From positions 269,674-280,755 of the forward strand of contig MU646847.1 of the NCBI GenBank assembly GCA_026770585.1: DNA of 11,082 nucleotides, given 5' to 3'. Below the pieces are notes generated by a model. The model was not told the origin of the DNA, made no database searches, and saw only the letters and a program-made list of their open reading frames with translations. The translations under genes were made by a program, and so were the position numbers. This DNA comes from Baffinella frigidus. Taxonomy: Eukaryota > Cryptophyceae > Cryptomonadales > Baffinellaceae. This document shows positions 5,653 through 10,838 of this stretch, piece by piece. The number at the start of each line of letters is the position of its first letter. The stretch's first letter is position 1.

Positions 5653-5658
5653 ACCCTA
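5548..5658 (+). repeat. C-rich telomere-like array, (CCCTACA)n then (CCCTCAA)n
   Basis: Heptamers CCCTACA or CCCTACG are followed by about six CCCTCAA units. The C-rich strand here is the plus strand, the opposite of most other tracts. It fills the space between two copies of the LSEVDD exon and would be G-rich intron in a minus-strand transcript. Confidence 0.85.
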
Positions 5659-5681
5659 AAAACATTTGCGGGGTTACACAC

Positions 5682-5780
5682 CTCTTCGCGGTGGCTATCG
5701 TCGACTTCTGAGAGTTGGGCCAGCCCCCCCGCCACCCGCTCTACCCCCGTGAGCCCGGCTGGGTCTGCGTCGAGCGATTC
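5682..5780 (-). CDS. Candidate internal exon (99 nt, ESLDADPAGLTGVER... LSEVDD)
   Basis: The minus strand reads CCACCACCAG, then 33 codons beginning ESLDADPAGLTGVERVAGG and ending LAQLSEVDDSHREE, then GTGTGTAACC. It is open, 99 nt, and phase 0 on both sides. The first 15 codons are repeated as separate copies at 5838-5882, 5968-6012 and, broken, 6098-6143; the last part is repeated at 5496. Upstream the intron is CACCCTAAACCCTAAACC, a telomere-like tract. Acidic and small-residue-rich, unknown function. An internal GT at the end of GVER could serve as an alternative donor. Confidence 0.5.
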
Positions 5781-5837
5781 CTGGTGGTGGGGTTATAAGG
5801 TTTAGGGTTTAGGGTGTGGGGATGCGGGGTTGGCAAC

Positions 5838-5882
5838 GCGCTCTACCCCCGTTAGCCCTGCTGGGTTTGCGTCTAGCGATTC
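5838..5882 (-). CDS. Candidate 45-nt exon copy (ESLDANPAGLTGVER)
   Basis: CCAACACCAG precedes 15 open codons, followed by GTTGCCAACC. The alignment to the 99-nt exon continues through this GTTGC, so the copy is either a real 45-nt microexon with its donor in a Val codon, or the longer exon truncated by telomere-like sequence. The intron to the next copy (5781-5837, 57 nt) consists largely of CCCTAAA words. Confidence 0.4.
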
Positions 5883-5967
5883 CTGGTGTTGGGGTTTGAA
5901 GGTTTGGAGTCTAGGGTGTGGGGGGCGGGGTTCAGGGTTTAGGGTGTGGGGATGCGGGTTTAGCAAC

Positions 5968-6012
5968 GCACTCCACCCCCGTTAGCCCTGCTGGGACTGC
6001 ATCTAGCGATTC
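5968..6012 (-). CDS. Candidate 45-nt exon copy (ESLDAVPAGLTGVEC)
   Basis: The same structure as 5838-5882: CCAACACCAG, 15 open codons, then GTTGCTAAACC. The intervening 85 nt (5883-5967) is again telomere-like. The repeat period from copy to copy is 130 bp. Confidence 0.4.
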
Positions 6013-6097
6013 CTGGTGTTGGGGTTTTAACGTTTAGGGTTTAGGGTGTGGGGTGCGGGGTTTAGGGTTTAGGGTGTGGGGATGCGGGTTTAGCAAC

Positions 6098-6143
6098 GCA
6101 CTCCACCCCCCGTTAGCCCGGCTGGGTCTGCATCTAGCGACTC
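6098..6143 (-). pseudogene. Broken copy of the ESLDA exon
   Basis: Aligned to its neighbours, it has one extra C in the C run (46 nt instead of 45), which shifts the frame, and the acceptor AG is replaced (CCAACTCCCG instead of CCAACACCAG). Both changes suggest a dead copy. Confidence 0.55.
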
Positions 6144-6180
6144 CGGGAGTTGGAGTTTAGGGTGTAGGGTTGGGTTGAGA

Positions 6181-6430
6181 GCGGTCTACTTAAGAGTCGC
6201 GCTTGACTTTAGAGTGCTGGTCTCGACTTAGCGAGGTCCTTTTGTTGACTTTAGAGAAGTCCGATTGTCGACTTTAGCGCGCTCACCCCGCTTATCGACC
6301 CGCAATCGCCCACAACTTCGAGACGTCCACTTCGAAAAACACGCACTCTAATCACGACGCGGGCCGTGCACACAGTACTGCCAGCCGAAAGCTTTTGCTA
6401 AGTTAACCTCGTCGAGAGTAATAAAGAACA
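6181..6430. other. Gene-poor stretch with GACTTTAG motifs
   Basis: GACTTTAG or GACTTAG starts at 6205, 6225, 6247 and 6270, about 20-23 bp apart, with GTCTACTTAAG just before. The layout resembles the TAAGTGGAC array but no matching inverted arm was found. On the minus strand, TTAACTTAG near 6400 is followed by an open KAFGWQYCVHG frame, a weak exon candidate. Confidence 0.4.
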
Positions 6431-6439
6431 AGTCACGAC

Positions 6440-6545
6440 CTGGAGCCACGCGGCGCAAACCTCAAGACACGCGCGACCGGCCACTTTTGGAAGTCCCAAC
6501 CGCGTCGGTTGGCGCACGTAAAATAGTTTTAGACCAGAAGCTACC
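6440..6545 (-). pseudogene. Diverged exon copy ending ACLEVCAAWLQ
   Basis: The minus frame ends GRACLEVCAAWLQ, followed by GTCGTGACTTG, matching GTRACLEACAAWLQ of the exon at 7092-7199 including the intron start. Upstream it stays open (GLKLFYVRQPTRLGLPKVA) and this stretch is repeated at 6845-6935, but no clear acceptor can be placed. It may still be a functional exon. Confidence 0.4.
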
Positions 6546-6564
6546 TTGCGCGCGTCCCGCTACG

Positions 6565-6651
6565 AAAAACCGTAGCCTAGGGCCCCTACGGCCTACCGTA
6601 GTCAATACCGTAGGCTGAAGCACCCTGTTTTCAGTGCGTTACCCTATTGAT
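6565..6651. mobile_element. MITE family C, partial copy
   Basis: CCCCTACGGCCTACCGTAG, then CAATACCGTAGGCTGAAGCA, then GCGTTACCCTATTG matches the right half of the complete family C element at 9598-9780. The left arm is missing. It lies just beside the ACLEVC exon copy. Confidence 0.65.
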
Positions 6652-6843
6652 TGACCTGGCGGCCATGCTGGCTTCGATTCGTAACAAACGCATTTGTTTC
6701 TCTCCCACCCTCTCTCACTAACCGGTGCAAACTTTACAAATCACGGAGTTAAAAGACGTGTGAAAAAAAAATTGTAACGTGAAACTGTCTAAATAGGGGT
6801 GAGAAAGAGAAAGCCATCCAGGGCTGAAGGCTTTCAAAACGAA
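6652..6843. other. No clear gene; AT-richer spacer
   Basis: Contains an A9 run (6764-6772) and CCATCCAGGGCTGAAGGCTT, which in minus reads like KAFSPGW, similar to KGFSPEW of the exon at 7011-7052. A decayed exon copy at about 6808-6835 is possible. Confidence 0.35.
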
Positions 6844-6844
6844 C

Positions 6845-6940
6845 CTGGAGCCACGCGGCGCAGGCCCACCTTTGGAAGTCCAAACCGCGTCGGTTGGCGC
6901 ATGTAAAATACTTGTAGACCAGAAGCTACCTTTTAAACCC
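6845..6940 (-). pseudogene. Frameshifted exon copy ending ACAAWLQ
   Basis: The minus strand ends WACAAWLQ then GTTCGTTTTG. Compared with 6440-6545 it shares the long upstream stretch (CGCCAACCGACGCGGTTTGG) but a deletion just before the ACAAWLQ part puts the two in different frames. Confidence 0.45.
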
Positions 6941-7010
6941 AAAATCGGTTTGGCCCAAATACGGGGTGGAGGTTTTCAGAAGCGTGTCGGGCACACTGGT
7001 CGTGCACGAC

Positions 7011-7052
7011 CTGGAGCCACGCAGCGACAACCCATTCAGGGCTGAAGCCTTT
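7011..7052 (-). CDS. Candidate 42-nt exon (KGFSPEWVVAAWLQ)
   Basis: GTTAGTTCAG precedes 14 open codons, followed by GTCGTGCACG. The AAWLQ ending matches the exon at 7092-7199. It follows that exon on the minus strand after a gap of only 39 nt (7053-7091), which begins GTCGTGACC and ends TTCAG. If both borders are right this is a very short intron and a microexon. Confidence 0.4.
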
Positions 7053-7091
7053 CTGAACTAACCTCGAGAGTGATAAAGAAGAGGTCACGAC

Positions 7092-7199
7092 CTGGAGCCA
7101 CGCGGCGCAGGCCTCGAGACACGCGCGCGTCCCACGCGGTTCCGGCTGCGCGCCGCTGAACGGGAGGATCGTTGCGATCGTGTCCGCAGCCGCGTCCAC
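7092..7199 (-). CDS. Candidate internal exon (108 nt, VDAAADTIATILPF...)
   Basis: CCTACTTGTAG precedes 36 open codons, VDAAADTIATILPFSGAQ followed by PEPRGTRACLEACAAWLQ, then GTCGTGACC. It is phase 0 at both ends. The first part is repeated at 7306-7350 together with its TTGTAG acceptor; the last part is repeated at 6440, 6845 and 7011 together with the start of the following intron. The peptide begins with a probably helical Ala-rich segment. No family recognised. Confidence 0.5.
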
Positions 7200-7436
7200 C
7201 TACAAGTAGGGGAAAAGTTTTAGACGCGATATACTTTTTGGAGCCATTTGTGACGCGGGAATGGGAGCCGTTTGTGGCGCGGGAATTGGAGCCTAAACCC
7301 TTAACCCTAAACGCAAGGATCGCCGTGATCGTGTCCGCCGCCGCGTCCACCTACAATTGGGGGAAACAATTTAAATCGATTTAGTCTTTTTTCGCCGTGA
7401 GACGATTTCTTGAAGCCATTTGTGACACGGGAATCC
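7166..7436. repeat. Direct duplication of an exon start and its upstream intron
   Basis: GATCGTGTCCGCnGCCGCGTCCACCTACAA occurs at about 7177 and 7328 (described in outline) and both are followed, 25-55 bp on, by GAAGCCATTTGTGACnCGGG or a close variant near 7240 and 7412. Between them GGAGCCnTTTGTGnCGCGGG also repeats near 7261. The duplicated block is about 100-125 bp. Confidence 0.7.
7306..7350 (-). CDS. Candidate 45-nt exon copy (VDAAADTITAILAFR)
   Basis: CCAATTGTAG precedes 15 open codons followed by GTTAAGGGTTTAGG. The first 13 codons copy the start of the 108-nt exon. The rest is replaced by a telomere-like run that happens to supply a good donor (AGG then GTTAAG). It could be a real shortened exon or a truncated copy. 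Confidence 0.4.
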
Positions 7437-7439
7437 GAG

Positions 7440-7679
7440 CCGATCGTTCAAATCCCGTCGGCTACTCGAGGCTAGAAATGTGACTATTTTAAACAGGGAT
7501 TCTCTTACAAGTGAAGAAAAAAGAGAGTTGTGAAGTAGTTTTCACACAAATAGGGCCATTTGGTCACATAGCTCCAGTTATAACTTGAGATAGGTGACCA
7601 AGCATGCCCGTGACTGGTACTAAATTCAACAACCCCACATTTTAAATACCCCCTCTTCCAGCCTCGAGTGGCCGGTGGT
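7440..7679. other. No gene seen; imperfect palindrome at 7560-7601
   Basis: TTGGTCACATAGCTCCAGTT followed by ATAACTTGAGATAGGTGACCAA is an imperfect 42-bp palindrome (TTGGTCAC and GTGACCAA outermost, CTCCAGTTA and TAACTTGAG inside). The rest is AT-richer with no exon signal. Confidence 0.5.
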
Positions 7680-7779
7680 GGGAGCCGACTCGAAATTTCA
7701 AGAGAAGGAATATTGCGGCATGGTCTGGTGTTTCCACAGAAGCGCAGCGCCTGCCACTAGTCGAAAGAAAAGAACGCAC

Positions 7780-7890
7780 CTGCTGGTAGTTCTCAGCGAA
7801 CGAAGGCTTTCGAGGGCTCCTTGTGTTCAGCGCCCAGCAGGTTACTTTCCAAACGATCTACAAGGCCTCCAAGTACAGCCTCATAACCTG
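7780..7890 (-). pseudogene. Diverged copy of the LEAF exon
   Basis: The minus strand ends PSFAENYQQ then GTGCGTTC, matching PSFAENYQK of the exon at 8141-8200. Upstream, CTTGGAGGCCTTGTAGATCG resembles CTGGAGGCCTTCAGCAATCT of that exon but with a stop and extra inserted sequence (GGGCGCTGAACAC, shared with the next copy). Confidence 0.45.
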
Positions 7891-8028
7891 AGGAAAACCA
7901 CCTTGACACTATCCAAACGATCCCCTCCGTTAACGATTTCGGTTCCAGGGTTCAGGTTTCAGCGGTAAGGAGTTAGAGTCTAGGGTCTACGGCTTAAGGA
8001 TCAGGTGTTAGGTGTTAGGGTTGAGGAA

Positions 8029-8078
8029 CTTGTGGTAGTTTTCTGCCAACGAAGACCACTCCTCGTGTTCAGCGCCCA
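8029..8078 (-). pseudogene. Diverged copy of the LEAF exon, donor lost
   Basis: The minus frame GAEHEEWSSLAENYHK parallels SNLDEEWPSFAENYQK. The base pair at the donor position is TT, not GT (8027-8028), so normal splicing would fail. Its leading sequence, GGGCGCTGAACAC, is shared with the copy at 7780-7890. Confidence 0.5.
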
Positions 8079-8140
8079 GGGAACCCCCCCTTACCGATTT
8101 CGGATTCCGGGTTTAGAGTTTAGGGGTTGGGGGTGAGGAC

Positions 8141-8200
8141 CTTCTGGTAGTTCTCTGCGAACGAAGGCCACTCCTCGTCCAGATTGCTGAAGGCCTCCAG
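8141..8200 (-). CDS. Candidate 60-nt exon (LEAFSNLDEEWPSFAENYQK)
   Basis: CACCCTCCTGCAG precedes 20 open codons followed by GTCCTCACCCCC. The acceptor and donor are canonical and the exon is phase 0 at both ends. Two diverged copies lie further downstream on the minus strand. The (CCCCAAA)8 tract of the minus strand starts 13 bases upstream of the acceptor AG and may act as its pyrimidine-rich tract. Acidic and aromatic; unknown function. Confidence 0.5.
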
Positions 8201-8214
8201 CTGCAGGAGGGTGT

Positions 8215-8270
8215 GGGGTTTGGGGTTTGGGGTTTGGGGTTTGGGGTTTGGGGTTTGGGGTTTGGGGTTT
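8215..8270 (+). repeat. (GGGGTTT)8 telomere-like array
   Basis: Eight perfect GGGGTTT heptamers in a row, with diverged units continuing to about 8300. Runs of four G every seven bases predict a strong G-quadruplex on the plus strand. Confidence 0.95.
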
Positions 8271-8329
8271 GAGGTTTGGGTTTCAGGGTTAAGGGTTTGG
8301 GGTTTCAGCCCACCAGTTCTCTTGCGGTC

Positions 8330-8535
8330 TAGGGTGTGGGGTGTAGGGTGTAGGGTTTAGGGTTTAGGGGTTAGGGTTCGGGGTTTGGGGTGTGGGGTTT
8401 AGGGTTGAGGGTTTCGGGTTTCGGGTTTAGGGTTTCGGGTTTAGGGTTTCGGGTTTCGGGTTCAGGTGTACAGGGTTTGGATGACATCCAGATGCTCGAG
8501 GAGTGTGGGTTGAGGGTTGAGGGTTGAGGGGGAGG
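8330..8535 (+). repeat. Degenerate telomere-like tract (GGGTTTA, GGGTTTC, GGGTTGA)
   Basis: Mixed heptamers fill 8335-8465, then after a short unique stretch GGGTTGA repeats at 8507-8530. The proline-rich minus frame here is the repeat translated. Confidence 0.85.
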
Positions 8536-8545
8536 AAAACTTTGG

Positions 8546-8613
8546 CAATGAAATTTACTACACATCATGGTCTTTACATGTAATTTCAAAAAGTCGTGTA
8601 GTAATTTTCATTG
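8546..8613. mobile_element. Foldback element H, copy 1
   Basis: CAATGAAATTTACTACAC (8546-8563) and GTGTAGTAATTTTCATTG (8596-8613) are inverted with one mismatch in 18. The loop shares CATGGTCTTTA with CATGATCTTTA in the second copy. AT-rich, no coding. Confidence 0.75.
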
Positions 8614-8700
8614 AAACCATTTTTGAAAATTGATAACGTTTCCATATGAGATCTGCCCTGGTGTCTTGGCACGGAACGTAAGGCAAATCAAATCTCGAAC

Positions 8701-8826
8701 GAAAACGGTTTTAATTCAAAACCTTCTGGCAATAAAATTTACTACACAGCATGATCTTTATTAGTAACATTGTATACGTGTAGTAATTTTCATTGATTCT
8801 CAAGGTTTTAAATGAAAACCGTTTTC
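8701..8826. mobile_element. Foldback element H, copy 2, with outer arms
   Basis: The inner arms at 8730-8747 and 8778-8795 match copy 1. Here the inversion continues outward: GAAAACGGTTTTAATTCAAA at 8701 pairs with TTTAAATGAAAACCGTTTTC ending at 8826, giving a nested foldback of 126 bp. Confidence 0.75.
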
Positions 8827-8838
8827 GCGATCGCGCGG

Positions 8839-8930
8839 GCGTGAGACAGTCGTCGAGCAGGGAGATGGACCCAACCTAAATCAAACCGCAGGGAAAATCC
8901 AACCAATTCACAAATCAAATCAAAATCCCG
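8839..8930. repeat. Family I repeat, copy 1
   Basis: GTCGTCGAGCAGGGAGATGG then CCCAACCTAAATCAAACC, followed by AAATC pentamers. In minus, SISLLDDCLTPAR parallels the LSLLDASLTAQ of later copies. Diverged; no usable border. Confidence 0.45.
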
Positions 8931-8939
8931 TGCCTCGAA

Positions 8940-9052
8940 TCAAATAAAAAAATGGTCAACACGAAATGGCGTGGTTAGGCGGTGATGAGGGTAACGCTGT
9001 TTCGTCGAGGAGCGAGGGATGTTTCACGCGCTGCAGCTCTGTCTCGATCATG
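8940..9052 (-). pseudogene. Family I repeat copy 2 with degenerate exon (TELQRVKHPSLLDE)
   Basis: The minus frame MIETELQRVKHPSLLDETA parallels MQLQRVKQLSLLDSSLA of 9811-9894, then diverges before the exon end. The plus-strand AAATGGCGTGGTTAGGCGG lies where other copies have AAATGGCGTGCCTGGGCGG, so the CAGGCACG border has been lost. The segment GCAGCTCTnTCTCGATCATG repeats 41 bp away (9033 and 9074). Confidence 0.45.
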
Positions 9053-9273
9053 TCAGGGGTCAGGGGTAGAGGTGCAGCTCTATCTCGATCATGTCAGGGG
9101 CAAGCATGTCCTCCCTTGGGAACAACTAGCTCTGCCTCACTCGGGTTGGCCGACTATTCTCAAGTTGCCATCTTCGCTCCGCGATACACATCCGTCAACT
9201 TTGGAGTGGGGAAGAGCCCGGGCGCACCACATCAGCGAGACCAAATAGACTCAGACAGAGCTAGAGAACGTGC

Positions 9274-9347
9274 CTGCGCGGTGAGGCTAGCGTCGAGGGA
9301 GAGCAGATGGAACCAAATCAAATCAAATCGCATCAAACCAAAGAAAA
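9274..9347 (-). pseudogene. Family I repeat copy 3 (LLSLDASLTAQ)
   Basis: The minus frame HLLSLDASLTAQ ends in GCGCAG followed by GCACGTTC. It is preceded by a GATTTGATTTGATTTGG stretch that replaces the leading part of the exon. It keeps the CAG-GCACG border of copies 4 and 5. Confidence 0.45.
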
Positions 9348-9354
9348 TTAGTGT

Positions 9355-9501
9355 GCGGGGCGACTCAATTTAAACCACCTTTTATGCTATCTTAAGGGTG
9401 GTGACTCTCTTATTTTGCTATATTGGCTTCGACATAGCCTTAATATATAAGAAAACCCATCCCAAGATAGCAAAAACACGGTTCAAATTGAGCCGCCCCG
9501 C
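9355..9501. mobile_element. Foldback MITE with GCGGGGCG ends
   Basis: GCGGGGCGACTCAATTTAAA at the left pairs with TTCAAATTGAGCCGCCCCGC at the right, and the inversion continues inward (TATGCTATCTTAAGGG with CCCAAGATAGCAAAAA). 147 bp, AT-rich interior, inserted between two family I copies. No clear target duplication. Confidence 0.7.
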
Positions 9502-9504
9502 AAA

Positions 9505-9597
9505 TGAAAATCAAATCAAATGGCGTGCCTGGGCGGTGAGGGAAGCGTCGAGGAGCGAGAGCGGACGGACCCAACTCAAACCAAATCACATCAAACC
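9505..9597 (-). pseudogene. Family I repeat copy 4 (LSLLDASLTAQ)
   Basis: The minus frame VRPLSLLDASLTAQ ends at 9529 with GCCCAG followed by GCACGCC. Upstream, GTTTGAGTTGGGTCC and TTTGATTTGG-like words stand in place of the EEAALAREEMQ part, so no acceptor is seen. Confidence 0.5.
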
Positions 9598-9780
9598 TCA
9601 TAGGCTAACGTCCTGAAAACCGGGTAGTTAAGCCTACGGCATTGCCTACGGTAGGCCGTAGGGGCCTAGAAGGGGGTCCTACGAAACATGAGGTCCTAGG
9701 AGCCCTACGGCCTACCGTAGGCAATACCGTAGACAATACCGTAGGCCTGAATACCCGGTTTTCAGGACGTTACCCTATTA
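9598..9780. mobile_element. MITE family C, complete copy
   Basis: The left arm ATAGGCTAACGTCCTGAAAA then CCGGGTA pairs with TACCCGGTTTTCAGGACGTT followed by ACCCTAT. Inner arms of GCCTACGG and CCTACGGTAGGCCGTAGG continue the inversion to a CCTAG centre. The core words CCTAGG, CCTACGG and CCGTAGG are shared in style with family A. It sits inside the intron-like sequence after family I copy 5. Confidence 0.75.
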
Positions 9781-9810
9781 AACCAAAGCACAGCAAATCA
9801 AATGGCGTGC

Positions 9811-9894
9811 CTGGGCGGCGAGGGAAGAGTCGAGGAGCGAGAGCTGTTTCACGCGCTGCAGCTGCATCTCCTCCCGCGCCAGCGCTGCCTCTTC
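9811..9894 (-). CDS. Candidate 84-nt exon (EEAALAREEMQLQRVKQ...)
   Basis: CCCTGAACCCTGAACAG precedes 28 open codons beginning EEAALAREEMQLQRVKQ and ending LSLLDSSLAAQ, followed by GCACGCC. With the GC donor the exon is phase 0 at both ends; reading on instead hits a stop about ten codons later (9778-9780). Three other copies share the CAG-GCACG border. The intron side of the acceptor is telomere-like CCCTGAA units down to the AG itself. Heptad-like Leu/Ala/Glu spacing suggests a coiled coil. Unknown function. Confidence 0.45.
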
Positions 9895-9990
9895 CTGTTC
9901 AGGGTTCAGGGTTCAGGGTTCAGCGTCCAGCGTCAGGGTTAGATGATCGCGGCGCTAAAACCCGAACCTCTCAACCCTGCGCCCTGCGCC
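9895..9990. repeat. GGGTTCA tract and CCCTGCG words
   Basis: Three GGGTTCA units at 9898-9922, then GCGTCCAG words, then a C-rich CCCTGCGCCCTGCGCCCTAA at about 9977-9993. Another short strand switch of telomere-like sequence. Confidence 0.7.
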
Positions 9991-10036
9991 CTAACCGGAT
10001 CAGGTGTTAGGGGTTTGCGTGATGGCGGAGGTGGGG

Positions 10037-10069
10037 CTGCATCTCCTCCCGCGCCAGCGCTGCCTCTTC
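10037..10069 (-). pseudogene. Partial exon copy (EEAALAREEMQ)
   Basis: CCAAAAACAG precedes 11 codons identical in protein and DNA to the start of 9811-9894, after which similarity ends and a stop follows about eight codons on. There is no visible donor. Probably a recent partial duplicate. Confidence 0.5.
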
Positions 10070-10079
10070 CTGTTTTTGG

Positions 10080-10225
10080 ATTTCGGGTTTAAGGTTCAGG
10101 ATGTAGGGATTAGGATTTGCACATTTCTCTGGGTTTTGGGTTTTGGGTTTTGTGATTAGGGTTTGAGGTTTAGGGTTTAGGGTTTGGGGTTTAGGGTTTA
10201 GGTTTTAGGGTTTAGAGTTGAGGGC
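10080..10225 (+). repeat. Degenerate telomere-like tract (GGGTTTT, GGGTTTA)
   Basis: GGGTTTT three times at about 10131-10150, then mostly GGGTTTA to 10220. It lies between two copies of the EEAALA exon. Confidence 0.85.
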
Positions 10226-10227
10226 AC

Positions 10228-10262
10228 GAGTGGCATCTCCCCCCGCGCCAGCGCTGCTTGCT
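10228..10262 (-). pseudogene. Partial exon copy (EQAALARGEMPLV)
   Basis: The minus frame EQAALARGEMPLV matches EEAALAREEMQL with three changes. The acceptor AG has moved or been lost (GGTGGGAGCAAG in place of CAGGAAGAG). Telomere-like sequence follows on the intron side. Confidence 0.45.
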
Positions 10263-10272
10263 CCCACCAACC

Positions 10273-10314
10273 TTATCTCAGAAAACGAGTTCTAAAACTC
10301 GTTTTCTGAGATAA
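10273..10314. repeat. Perfect 19-bp hairpin with 4-base loop
   Basis: TTATCTCAGAAAACGAGTT and its exact inverse enclose CTAA. The right arm is followed by AAAA rather than a T run, so it does not look like a transcription terminator on the plus strand; the stretch is otherwise unassigned. Confidence 0.85.
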
Positions 10315-10588
10315 AACCCTTACAGCATGGGCAAATCGATGAATTCAGACTTTTGTGCACAAGCAGTTTCAAAACTCCAAACACCCTGCAGTGATCAAGT
10401 TTTGGGAGTTTTAAAAATAAGCGACGTCGGAATCCGACGGCCTGCAAGGGCATTACGTACCGCGAAAATCGGTCATTTGACCACGACGTGAGGGCTGGAG
10501 GTCCATTCTTATGTTGAGCCGTGGACTGGACCGGGCAGGTTATGTACGACTGAAGCAGGCACGGTTCAGTCGTGATCAAGGTCACGTC
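10315..10588. other. No gene seen; small foldbacks
   Basis: AAAACTCCAAAC at 10374 and GTTTTGGGAGTTTT at about 10399-10412 form an imperfect foldback; CGTCGGA and TCCGACG (about 10425-10439) a 7-bp stem. No exon candidate has a copy or good borders. Confidence 0.4.
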
Positions 10589-10663
10589 GTCGTGATCAAG
10601 GTCGTGATCAAGGTCGTGATCAAGGTCGTGATCAAGGTCGTGATCAGGGTCGTAATGAAGGTC
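10589..10663. repeat. 12-bp tandem array around TGATCA
   Basis: The unit GTCGTGATCAAG repeats about six times with a 12-bp period, the last two diverged; an isolated copy is at 10569. Each unit contains the palindrome TGATCA. As 12 is a multiple of three the array is open in several frames (VVIK on plus, DHDL on minus), which is not evidence for a gene. Confidence 0.9.
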
Positions 10664-10743
10664 GTGCCAACCAAAAAACAACAGCAGGCCACCCCTTCTT
10701 CATCTATGTCCCACACGCCCCCGCTTTCAACGGGTGAACGCAC

Positions 10744-10838
10744 CTTGCCTAGGCGGCGCCATGCGGCATCAAGGAACTGGAGCGCCTTCCCTTCCCGCGC
10801 CTCGCACGCGACCCACACAAAAAACCCCGCAGCACCGT
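10744..10838 (-). CDS. Candidate exon (CEAREGKALQF... RRLGK)
   Basis: The minus frame CEAREGKALQFLDAAWRRLG followed by K ends at a GTGCGTTC donor. It is nearly identical to the exon at 10958-11082 over AREGKALQFLDAAWRRLG. The 5' border is uncertain: GTTTGCAG at 10839 gives 95 nt, not a multiple of three, and the sequence between it and the shared part (FFVWVA) has no counterpart in the other copy. Confidence 0.45.

Larger units (their letters stand above)
5732..6175. repeat. Tandem exon-intron units of 102-130 bp
   Basis: Four copies of an exon segment begin at about 5732, 5834, 5964 and 6094. Each is followed by G-rich GGTTTAGGGTGTGGGGATGC-type sequence on the plus strand. The unit contains both an ESLDA exon copy and the telomere-like intron. 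Confidence 0.8.

Noticed and set aside
7437-7463. tRNA 3' half or SINE B box (CGTTCAAATCCCGTCGGCT)
   Set aside because: GTTCAAATC resembles a B box, but no matching acceptor 5' strand, D arm or anticodon arm is found upstream; AGCCGA/TCGGCT only make a small hairpin.
8371-8589. Proline-rich ETRNPKPETLNPKP-type protein
   Set aside because: It is the reverse complement of degenerate telomere-like heptamers.
2741-10225. True chromosome end
   Set aside because: Telomere-like tracts are short, mixed in variant and orientation, and separated by exon-like and MITE sequence, so they are internal.
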